From assembly GCA_947243795.1 (NCBI GenBank), contig OX365938.1:1-64000 (forward strand): 64,000 nt of DNA. Direction: 5' to 3'. The DNA comes from Saccharomyces uvarum. Taxonomy: Eukaryota; Ascomycota; Saccharomycetes; Saccharomycetales; Saccharomycetaceae. Shown piece after piece: positions 1-9,460 of the stretch. Under the pieces are notes generated by a model that was given only the letters and a program-made list of their open reading frames with translations, was not told the DNA's origin and ran no database searches. Numbering within the stretch: position 1 is the stretch's first letter; each line of letters starts with the position of its first letter. The position numbers and the translations under genes were made by a program.

Positions 1-245
1 ACACCACAAAAAAAACACCCACACCCCACCAACAAAACAAACCACCCACACCCACACCACACACCACACCAAACCACACCACACCCCACACCACACCCAC
101 ACCACACCACACCCACACCCACACCACACACCACACCCACACACCACACACCACACCCACACACCACACCCACACACCACACCCACACCACACCCACACA
201 CACCACACCCACACACACACCACACCACACACCCACACACCCCAC
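1..245. repeat. Telomere repeat tract (C1-3A strand)
   Basis: Irregular CA, CCA and CCCA units run from base 1 to about 245, as expected for the left telomere of a Saccharomyces chromosome read 5' to 3'. The first ~50 bases contain A runs (for example eight or more A near base 8) that are atypical for C1-3A and may be base-calling error at the molecule end. The tract changes directly into X-like DNA with no Y' element. Confidence 0.95.
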
Positions 246-246
246 G

Positions 247-269
247 AACCTCACCACTTAACACCCTGG
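247..269 (+). repeat. 23-bp boundary repeat, copy 1
   Basis: This 23-bp block at the telomere junction includes CACTTAACACCCTGG. It recurs at 2413-2435 with one mismatch and the same orientation. It contains an AACACCC stretch resembling telomere or Tbf1-type sequence. The two copies bracket the minisatellite and LTR section, which suggests a duplicated X-like module boundary. Confidence 0.6.
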
Positions 270-625
270 TACATTAACTCCTTCCCACCACATTTCTTTC
301 AGTTTATCCCCCCACATCGAATCCCCACCCCTCGAATACCATATTGGCCTACCTAACTCTTCCATACGACATGTCTACATACCACACTACCACTACCACA
401 TATATCATACTTACCATCTGGGTAACACCTCCATCTCCAATACCATGTGCATCACCATATATCAGCACAATCCTCACCCTCTATACTATTACCCTCCATA
501 CCAACCAACCAACCAACTTACTATCACACACCATCTCCCTACCTATATACCCTGACCATTCTCAATATCATACACCATTACCCTACCTCAATATCTCCAT
601 AATATCTCCAACTATCGAAACATAT

Positions 626-889
626 TGTTGAATGATAGTGCGATAAGTCTCTATCTTCCCGATTAGTAATATTTCCTTTTTGGGAATATGTGTCGTATAT
701 GTGTCATATACGAACCCTAGAAACAAGAATGTTATACATAGTACAAGATTCCATATATAACGATACTTCTTGAAAATCAGTATCGCTATTCTAGATCATG
801 TATAGAATAAGAGAGTAAAAGAAATATATATGAGAGTTCAATACTAATATGGCCTATAACATTTCTATTTACAAAGACATGCTTCAACA
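626..889 (+). mobile_element. Ty5-like solo LTR (fossil)
   Basis: A 264-bp segment starts TGTTGAATG and ends TTCAACA, with perfect 6-bp inverted ends (TGTTGA/TCAACA). Both sides carry the same 5-bp direct repeat, CATAT (621-625 and 890-894). This is the form left when a full LTR retrotransposon loses its interior by recombination between its two LTRs. Length and start sequence fit the roughly 250-bp Ty5 LTR better than Ty1/2, Ty3 or Ty4, and Ty5 is known to target silent subtelomeric chromatin. Its ends and duplication look whole, so the insertion is probably not very old. Family assignment is from memory. Confidence 0.75.
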
Positions 890-1089
890 CATATATATAA
901 ACATACACATTCAAACGTAAACAAATCAACCTAAACAAACCAACCTAAACAAATCAACCTAAACACACAAACATATACACCACACCCCTCCACAATATCA
1001 TATACCATGCATTATATATCACCCATCTACCTTCCACCACTATTCTCAACACCATATACCATACTTCAATATCCTGCTACTCTCAACAT

Positions 1090-1197
1090 AATATCATATA
1101 CCATCACTCTCAATATCACATACCATCACTCTCAACACCATATACCATCACTCTCAATATTATATACCATACTTCAATATCATATACCACCACATCC
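1090..1197 (+). repeat. 22-bp minisatellite, array 1
   Basis: About five units of a 22-bp repeat with core ATACCATCACTCTC occur here. The first three units are full 22-mers (1090, 1112, 1134); the last two are diverged and slightly shorter. The array ends just before an ACGGACGCTA box. It shares its unit with the array at 1333-1486. Confidence 0.85.
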
Positions 1198-1332
1198 TCA
1201 TACGGACGCTAAATGTAATATCATGTCCCACTACCCTAACCACCACTCTCTCCATCATATATCTACCCTCCAACCATTCAAACGTAAACATCGAATCCTA
1301 AACAAATCAACGTAAACACCACACCCCTCCAC

Positions 1333-1486
1333 AATATCATATACCATCACTCTCAATATCATATACCATCACTCTCAATATCATATACCATCACGCCCAA
1401 TATCATATACCATCACTCTCAACACCATATACTATGACTCTCAATATCACATACCATCACTCTCAATATCATATACAATCACATAC
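1333..1486 (+). repeat. 22-bp minisatellite, array 2
   Basis: Seven consecutive 22-bp units start at 1333, 1355, 1377, 1399, 1421, 1443 and 1465. Three are identical and the others differ at one to a few positions. Like array 1, it is followed by a box (ACAGACGCTA at 1491), so minisatellite plus box forms a higher-order unit of roughly 250-290 bp. Confidence 0.9.
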
Positions 1487-2412
1487 TCCTACAGACGCTA
1501 AATGTAATACCATATAACACTACCCTAACCACTACTCTCCAACCGTCCAAACGTAAACAAATAAATACATCGAAACATACATATCCAAACGTAAACAAAT
1601 CAACGTAAACACCACACTCCTCCATAATTCACCCTAACCACTCTCCATATCCCATACCATATATCATAATATCGTCTCTCTCCATATATACCATCTTATC
1701 ACTCCCTATATATTATAATACCACCACATACTCCTACGGACGCTAACATGCATATCGAATCGTAAACAAATAATCCTAAACACCACACCCCTCCATATAA
1801 TAATACCATATCACCACTTATCATCACTCTCTTCCTACATCCCATCCCATATATTATCATACCATACCACACCACCACTCTCTTCATAATATCTACATAC
1901 TATATTATCCTGACTACTTCTACTATAATTAATACGCGCACTCCTACGGACGCTAAAATATATCATCAACATAACTCAATACCCATCTAATATCAACTTA
2001 TCATCACTCTCCATTACTCCCCCATACTATCATACTATATACCATATGTTCTCTCTATATCCTAATACCTACACATTATACCATATACCATTCTACAATA
2101 CCCTCAATGCCATATTATAATACCACCACATACTCACACGGACGCTAAATATAATACTCACTACATACAAAACCACTATAATTCTTAAACTTCCCACTCT
2201 CACATTCTATATTTTTATATTTTCTCACAATTTCTACCCTTTTACCCAATATCCATACCCAACCATAAATCATTATTTCTTACCAATACTCCAACTATCA
2301 TTTATATACCTAAACTACCTCACTCCACCTCAAATACCTCCTAACAATCTATCATCGCCCTTTCCCAGCTTTTTCCCTACCATTCTACCACATTATCACC
2401 ATATACGGCACA

Positions 2413-2435
2413 AACCTCAGCACTTAACACCCTGG
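2413..2435 (+). repeat. 23-bp boundary repeat, copy 2
   Basis: This is the second copy of the block at 247-269, with one mismatch. Flanking sequences of the two copies do not align further, so only the short boundary is shared. Confidence 0.6.
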
Positions 2436-3750
2436 ACATTTTCACATTGCCACCATCTCCTAGCCATCAAACTCTGCCTCCCACTAAGAATAACACTCTA
2501 AACCATATATTAGCTCTAAATATCTCAATATTCTCACATTTGCACTCATACCATCAACTATACATTATCACCCGCACCCCACACTACACACCGCCCATCT
2601 ATCTACCCCCACATATCTCAGTATCATTCACCATCTCTCTCTATATATCACATACCGTTACTCATCCCAATATAATACCATATACTGTTACTCTATATAC
2701 ATTCTACTACCACCGTCACTATTCTCAACATCATATCCCATAACATACCATGCATCATACATCATATAACAAAATATCATAGGCACCACCCTCGTAATAT
2801 AACCTAACCACACTTCTATTACCATAATATCATAACTATACAACCGTTTATCCATACCATAATACCACAACATTTACCACCACTCATCTCAATATATTAT
2901 AATACCACATACCTCCCCTGGAATATACCTCCACCACTGCCATATTACATGATATGTCACCACTCTCTCTAACATCATACCCACTCAGCCACTCTGAATA
3001 ATTGCATAACATCATATCAAAATATCACAATATTATCTGCCATCTAATAACTCAATACCATCACCGCATTACTCACATGGCTTAGAATATACCCTGCACG
3101 TATCTTCTTACCGCTCCCATATCATATTATAATTATTGAATCGCATACTCGCACGGATGCATAGAAATATCATCACCACAGCTCTCTCGGAATATCACGT
3201 AAAATATTGAATTGGCACACTCACGCGCATCCCGCACGGACGCTACAATATCTACACCACCTTCCATCACCGCGATACTCAACCCTCTGACAATTTCTAT
3301 CTCTTAACCCCTTTTATTACACTATCACATCATATCATTACTACCATATTTATAACATAAAATAGCTACAACCACTCTTCATATCATCCTACCATTATTG
3401 CATATGTTTTATTATAACAGCAGCACACACCCCTACGGACGCTAAACAATTATATTTCATATTTTACCGTTTACTTCATTTTTCACTTTTCATTGACCAT
3501 TTTTATACTTCAATACATACTAATCAATTCATATAATAATACATAACTACACCTAAACCATAATTTGCAATGCTCTTTTTCCCCAATGACATGAATACAG
3601 ACCCACAGGAAATTGAGCCACTGCATACTCCCATCGTTCACCTCACTCATCTTATACCTTCTCTTATTATTACTACTTACTTAGCCGCCGAGCTGACGTG
3701 CCTTGCATGTGCGGCTGAACGCTTTTTCTCGAGCAGCGCGTTCCGACATG

Positions 3751-3782
3751 GTCATGTGACAGTCATGTGACAGTCATGTGAC
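3751..3782 (+). promoter_or_regulatory. Three Cbf1-type boxes at 11-bp period
   Basis: GTCATGTGAC occurs at 3751-3760, 3762-3771 and 3773-3782, each separated by a single A. The reverse complement GTCACATGAC fits the Cbf1/CDEI consensus RTCACRTG. The 11-bp period places the three sites on nearly the same face of the helix. They lie about 430 bp upstream of the COS relic, in the proximal edge of the X-like region. Binding is inferred, not shown. Confidence 0.65.
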
Positions 3783-4211
3783 CATATCGATTAGACATTA
3801 ACCGGTCTTAAAAAGGCTTAAAAAACTCCGTTGGCACAACTCATCACCCAGGTGTGTGAAATTTTCAAATTCGGGCAGGTATGCTGGGCAGCTTCTTTTT
3901 GAAAGGACCCTTATTCGGGTCTCTTTTGTTGTAAGTTCTGCGAGCGTTCCTTTAAAAGGCCGCCTTCCTGCGTTGTTTTCTAGTAAATAGGGCCGCTCCT
4001 TGTGCCTGATGAGTCTGATCCGCCCAGAGACGCTGAGAGTGGGACTCTCGATTCTGACCCTACTTTTTGCTGACTTACTCTTTTTGAATATTAACTAAAC
4101 ATCAACTGCGCATAGTGCACGCCAAGATTGGTTCTCTTTAAAATATATAAACGAAACTAGCAGGGATTGCAAGTTCGATAAACAATTCTCCAGAACCACC
4201 TTATCACCAGC

Positions 4212-5120
4212 ATGGAAGACACCGAAATCAAAGATGAAAAGATCGTAGGTTTATTATCGTCTAAACGTCTTGAATCCCTAAAGATCGTATTACCAAAGGA
4301 CATCTTTAAAAATTCATTTGTTTTGTTCTGCAATCAGATTTACAAGTCCCTCGCATTTCGTGTCTTGCTGGTACTATGGTTGCCGATCATTTTTTTGGCA
4401 AATGTTATCCACTGATTGGCTTTATCCTTTGCTGGCTTCCAGATTTGTGCTTCTAGGGCTAATTACCTTGCCCTATATTGTAACGAAGTGTCATAAACGT
4501 GCCCTCTCGAAACAATTTACTCAGTTTTGCAAAGAAATCATTAAGAATGCTCCAGGTATCCACATCAAAGACTGGGAGTCTGTTGTATTAGATTTCAACT
4601 CATATATGTATGGAAACAAGTTTTGGAACAACAAGTAATTTTTTTTTGACGGTTCCAGTTGCTATGACTCATTTAGAACATTCATTCTAGAGCCATTTTC
4701 GCTAACAAAAGACAACGGTGCAAAGTTCAAGTCATTCAAGGAGTCAGTTCCTTACATTGAAGAGGCTTTGCAAGTCTACTTTGCAAAAGTAGACGGACAA
4801 TGGAATCAGGCCTGTTCTGAAAAACCAATGAAAATGGATGACAAGATGCAATTTTGTGGATTGTTATTAGTGAACGGGAAAATGGTGTTATTCGTTGGGA
4901 GTAAATAGCAAAGAAAATGAATATGCATTTGTATATGCGGAGAGTTTACGGGAATTTGGCGTATTTCTTTAGCGGAATTCATTGTAGATATTTTTTTAAA
5001 CATGATATATGTGGTCCCTCATCTTCAGAGAAACCTGTGTCTCAGTTACCATTGCATTTTGAACTATGGCCATATATTAAAGAAGCGCAATCAGCCGGTG
5101 ATGATGAATATCTAGCGTAG
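4212..5120 (+). pseudogene. COS/DUP380-family relic (position of COS9)
   Basis: Translated segments match, from memory, subtelomeric COS proteins, which sort ubiquitin-dependent cargo to the vacuole. The first 67 codons (ending LWLPIIFLANVIH) carry the family N-terminus with SLAFRVLLVLWLP. A shifted frame then gives LSKQFTQFCKEI and NSYMYGNKFWNNK up to a TAA at 4636-4638 beside a T run. The same frame continues with FRTFILEPFSL and KSFKESVPYIEEAL. The end (4917-5120) shows ELWPYIKEAQ close to the C-terminus. At ~300 codons against ~380 usual, part of the second half is deleted. At least two frame changes and one internal stop make it non-coding. Orientation and position match S288C COS9. Confidence 0.88.
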
Positions 5121-6992
5121 ATTTTGATATGTACTTTTCAATTTCGATCGGTATAGATTACCACATCTAAAGCTATGTTCTGGATATAAGTAGAGACCTG
5201 CAGTTTTAGTCCAACCCGTAGAGAAGGTAGAATCAGTTCACACTAGTATACACCCTATTATTCTAACAGTTAAATATCCTTCATACAATACTACATTATA
5301 TCCCATGATACATAAAGAATTAGCCACAGTTTGAAGTACAGTTTCCCTCGATAGTCTGATTCTCCTTTGGCGACTCATAACTTCCACATATTCCAATCTC
5401 AACTTAACATATCTGTCATCTATCACTGTTTTACTTATATTTAAATTGTGATATAATACGTCCTTACGGCATGAATACAGACTTACTGGATCCTGAATCT
5501 GAATCGTAAAGCTTAGGCAAAGCCGCTTCTTATTTTACAAACCTTAATCCCAACATCAGTCTGACGCTCCCAAAATGGAGATAACAGGTAAACTGTTATA
5601 ATAAAAATATACTTCAAAGTATATACATCCTTCATCGAGATACGTATGCCTGCTAGGTAGAGTCTATATTCCTCACGCAATTATACCTCTGGAAGATCGC
5701 TCCTCTTTCACACTAGCCTCGGCTTTTCATGTCACTAGCCCATATGACTAGCACATTTCCAGTATTCAATAACATTATACACACGTAAACTTCATGCTCG
5801 CTCATAATGCCATGCTTTACACGCAATCTCGTACCCCCTATACTGTCATAACCTCAACGCTGTGACACTTTATCTTGGTCACAGTATAACTTCCCAATAT
5901 ATTCTATCCCAAAATACTGCAGCTCATATCTGAAATAATCCTAAAGTGATAACATAATCTTAATCTCCAAATCTTGAACGGACACTTTTAAATCACAATG
6001 ACCCTTTAACCTATTATAATATATCGTCAACAGATATCAATATTTAGCATCTCATATATCCAGTGATTCTCGATAGAGAGCGAATATTGGTATCGTGTTT
6101 GCAATTTTCTTAATACACCAAAAAACATTCAATTGCGTTTGCCTATATATTAATGCCACATAGCTTAACAATTTTAATGCAAATCGTTCAGGGGACTTTA
6201 AAACATAGTCGTCCGCATAAATCTTAGTGTACGTACAACACAACTGTAATCATCCTCGATTGATACGAACGTCAGTACGTCATCTCAAATTTTAATCATC
6301 CCATAACATACGGCCTACGCAAATTGCACCCCCTGAACACATCCGAATGATATAGCGAACATGAAATAACCGCCGAATCATACAAACAGTCAATATAAAT
6401 GGTTTGGTTTCATTGGACATGCTCGGTAAACCTGGCGATTTCCTACATCGCTTGCGACAGAGAATTGTAATTCGCGAGATACCTAAACTAACTGCAGCTA
6501 AATGCTAAATTAAACCCATATATATTGAACTGCTATATATCATTTCAGGTATATATGATGATCCTTTCAGCTCCCTCGTATCACAGTGCTGGCCTATTTA
6601 ACGGTTGTTGTGTCGTATTATTTACTTAGTTCTTGCCGTGGGCACTCTATTTTCCCTCCACCAATCTTTTGAAACAGTTTCAAAATTTAAGCTTACAAAA
6701 TCCAATACATCTTGAAATCTACCTTGGGCGCTAAAGCTCCCTTTCGAGTTAAGCCGAAAGTAATTACAAATGCGCTTGAAAAAGACGAAATGATATAATA
6801 CGCAAGATAGAATCTTGCACAAAGATTAATATTAATTTTATATGTATAGAAAAGTTGGACTGTCATTCAAGGTTTTTGTGGCAACAAGGTCTAACTGACC
6901 TTATTGAAACTGTTTAGTAACACTCTTAAAATGCAGCAACCAAACAAGTACATCAGTCTTAATTAACGCATTCATCACACTATAGGATAATT
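5121..6992. other. Gene-poor subtelomeric interval
   Basis: No convincing gene was found in this AT-rich stretch between the COS relic and the 288-codon ORF. The longest minus-strand frames are about 60 codons. I recognise no SRY1, FRE2, MCH2, LTR or tRNA. It is probably decayed subtelomeric sequence. Confidence 0.5.
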
Positions 6993-7859
6993 TCATTTAT
7001 CTTTACGCCTTTCTATGTGTTCTAAGTATTCAACTAGAGCCCCCTGGCAGGCAAGCATCTCTGTCAATTGTGGAACAGAACTGATACCAAGGCAGTCAGC
7101 TCTTGAATTTTCCCCAATAATAAGATTGGAGGATTTTGCAATAGACCTGGGGAGAAGGTTGGAGTAATCTCTTGTGTAGTGACCAAGTACAAAATCAGGA
7201 GAATCGATTTTTCTTTGAGATTGCTTCTGTCTATTTGTTTGATTATTGCTGGGGGTGTTTTCGTCTAGATACATCAATCGGTAATGATCGCTTAGAACTT
7301 TCACATGCCAACGAAAGTTCATACCGTCTAAACAAACATTTAAGTCACGGAAATTATTTCGTCTAACGATTCGGTAGTTTTTAACAGGTTGACTTCTAGA
7401 GGGATAGAAAAATTCGTACTTAGTATCCAAAAAACCTAATTGGCAGTAGATCTCACAAAAGAGTATCTTGCATAAACGAAAGGCCTTATCTTCGCAAATA
7501 ACCTTACATTCAGTATACAAAGGTGGGTCTTGCACGCTTTGTAAAACGTATTTAAAAATATGAAAATTTGGTGACTTCCCCATGACTTGACCTATAACGT
7601 TGTAATTTTGCACAATGTGAAATAGCGGAACCCCTACACCATCTGCATCAAGAACACTGATATTAAAGTTTGTGCGTTTGAACCTGTCATAAGATTGCAC
7701 GCTTGGAAATACAAAAAACCCTCTTTTGCCAAATATAGTGGCGATTGGCAAATTCCTTTCTCTGTTAAAATGAAGAGGTTCGGGGATTTGCTTTCTTTGT
7801 GTCTTTTCGATTCTATAATGGTTCTCATCAGTTAATTTTTGGCGAACTAGGCGAAACAT
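6993..7859 (-). CDS. Hypothetical protein, 288 aa, beta-rich
   Basis: This is an intact 288-codon frame in a region otherwise without long frames, starting at an ATG at 7859. I do not recognise it, and I do not recall an orthologue at this place in S. cerevisiae, where SRY1 lies. No signal peptide or membrane segment is visible. The first ~200 residues alternate short hydrophobic strands and charged turns: NISVLDADGVG near residue 68, then FRDLNVCLDG and FRWHVKVLSD further on. After a polar Q/N/K linker, a C-terminal part contains FVLGHYTRDY, SNLIIGE and LTEMLACQGALVEYLEH, ending in a basic tail. The strand pattern loosely resembles tubby/LURP-one-like folds; that is a guess. Composition looks normal for a Saccharomyces gene. 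Existence as a gene is likely; function is unknown. Confidence 0.78.
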   Translation of the reverse strand: MFRLVRQKLTDENHYRIEKTQRKQIPEPLHFNRERNLPIATIFGKRGFFVFPSVQSYDRFKRTNFNISVLDADGVGVPLFHIVQNYNVIGQVMGKSPNFHIFKYVLQSVQDPPLYTECKVICEDKAFRLCKILFCEIYCQLGFLDTKYEFFYPSRSQPVKNYRIVRRNNFRDLNVCLDGMNFRWHVKVLSDHYRLMYLDENTPSNNQTNRQKQSQRKIDSPDFVLGHYTRDYSNLLPRSIAKSSNLIIGENSRADCLGISSVPQLTEMLACQGALVEYLEHIERRKDK

Positions 7860-9460
7860 TTTGTCTTTGGTGCTTCTCGGTAAGCATTTTTATGTCATAT
7901 TTTCTACGGATGCTTTCCTTATGTATGTTTTAGATGATTGAATCCTACATTGTAAAAAGTGGCTGCTGCAATTTTTCGCCATTCCATGCACCGGAGGCCC
8001 TTGAAATTTCTTCAAGAGGCTTATACATAACGCCGCTGCAATGAACAACTAACTAAAAACCACTCTGCTTACAAGCCCCATTCATACAATCTAAGCCATT
8101 TATACCATGTAATGAAGGAATTGCGTTTTTTTCTCATTATGAGCCGATATTGAAAGATTCTTGACAATGGTTTCAGACACCACTGCCTCAGAAATCTCAA
8201 CCCTATAGAAAATTAACGTTGATACAGCATAAGCCTTGTTGCTTAATGATTGAATCCGCATCTTTCAGTTTGGCTCTTGAACAGTTTTCGAAATCGGCCG
8301 TTTTCATCTTTAAACGCTCTTTTTGCTGTAGGAGTTTGCACTTTTTATCTTCTAATTGGTGGCAGATTCCACAGTATATGAGTAGTAGATTTAGCGAACT
8401 TTGGTCTTGTGTACTAATCTGTAGCAGGAAAAGCGGGTTGTAGCGAACCTAAATGCAGATGTGCTTCTTGTCTTATAACGAAACGTATGATCTGAAATGA
8501 CTTAATTAATGCAATCTGACAACAGAGAATAAGTCACAGTGTACATCGTAAGGTTGGCGTACCTTGAGGTGTACATTCTAAGGATAAAAATTCAACGAAC
8601 CAAGCCAGAGATGGAAGAAACGGGCTGAATTTGTGCCCGGATGTGCGAATAACGCATATACGAAAACGGAAGTAATAAACTTACTCTTGGGCTTGGCAAT
8701 CGCTTCTAAACGAGGTTAAAATGCACCAAATCCTTTTCTAAAACAAGCCTACATAAAAAGAATAAGCCACTCGGTAAACGCTAGATGCGTTACCAATAGC
8801 AACTGTGCAAACGTAACAAGCTTTCAAGCATTTTCGTTCAAACGAGCGTCATTTGCCTTTCCGTTCAAATTGTAGTCTCCATCAAGAACCCCTCAGTCAT
8901 TTCAAATGCGGATTTTGCATAGACGATGCCGATTTTGTTTTTCATCGACTTTAAAATTTGATTAGACAGGGACTTTTTTTTCTACGCAAGTTGCCGTTTT
9001 TAGTATGTACATATACATACACTGTTGGTAAAACGGGATTAGTTCGGGCAATATATTTGCGGCTGAGTATCAAGTAAGAGAAATAGCCGCGGAGGCCTTT
9101 GAAAAGCAAACACTATTTAACAACATCAACGGCGCTTTGCGATTTCGTTCGTAAAAATGTGTCGATAATAGGAAATGCGGTTGATGGAGGGATACGACAA
9201 ATATACCCGAGTAATAACTGTATATATACAACAGAAAATGTTGTCTTTTGCACCCTTCTTTTCGTTAGTAATGCGAGCAGCTCTAGCTCGTCTTCGAAAC
9301 TGAGTCTGGCATCTGATTTCCGATGTTTTGGGACTCTTTCCGCCCAACAAATCCATTGAGAACGCACTGCACAGAAGCCTTTTTCGGCCAGGCAGGCGTT
9401 GAAAAACACAGAAGGACTTGGACCCTGGCGTAATCGTAACCGCTACCGTCACGCAATTAT
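7860..9460. other. Long intergenic interval upstream of the 288-aa ORF
   Basis: No gene is recognised here. An 81-codon open minus-strand stretch at 8203-8448 has only 34 codons after its first ATG and may be a decayed exon-like remnant. Other frames are short and overlap on both strands. Confidence 0.5.

Larger units (their letters stand above)
1202..3444 (+). repeat. Series of ACGGACGCTA boxes
   Basis: Exact copies of ACGGACGCTA start at 1202, 1736, 1946, 2138, 3236 and 3435; near copies start at 1491 (ACAGACGCTA) and 3153 (ACGGATGCAT). All lie on the + strand. Four share the wider context CCACATACTC before and TAAAT/TAACA after the box. The recurrence in otherwise fast-changing DNA suggests a protein-binding or replication-linked site. 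Comparison with the ACGGATGCTA of S. cerevisiae core X is from memory. Confidence 0.7.
246..3560. repeat. X-element-like subtelomeric region
   Basis: This is strongly C/A/T-biased, G-poor, low-complexity DNA between the telomere and the first gene relic. It contains CCATCACTCTC-type minisatellites, repeated ACGGACGCTA boxes (the S. cerevisiae core X carries, as I recall, a similar ACGGATGCTA) and a Ty5-like solo LTR. Short open frames here on both strands are composition artefacts with no domain content. X-like identity rests on position next to the telomere and the shared box; the arrangement is not a simple copy of an S288C X element. Confidence 0.7.

Noticed and set aside
344-2873. Several open frames of 60-100 codons in the X-like region on both strands.
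   Set aside because: They are made of Thr/His/Ile/Pro/Tyr from CA-rich repeats, overlap minisatellites and the LTR, and show no domain or conservation.
3570-3770. 66-codon plus-strand frame before the COS relic.
   Set aside because: It runs into the Cbf1 box triplet and resembles COS upstream noncoding DNA; no recognisable protein.
3588-5483. CATGAATACAGAC present at both 3590 and 5471.
   Set aside because: A 13-base match is expected by chance in a 64-kb window and flanks do not align.
6052-6243. Minus-strand frame containing YADD, the tetrapeptide seen in reverse transcriptases.
   Set aside because: Only 63 codons, with no other reverse-transcriptase blocks around it and no LTR nearby; chance occurrence is more likely.
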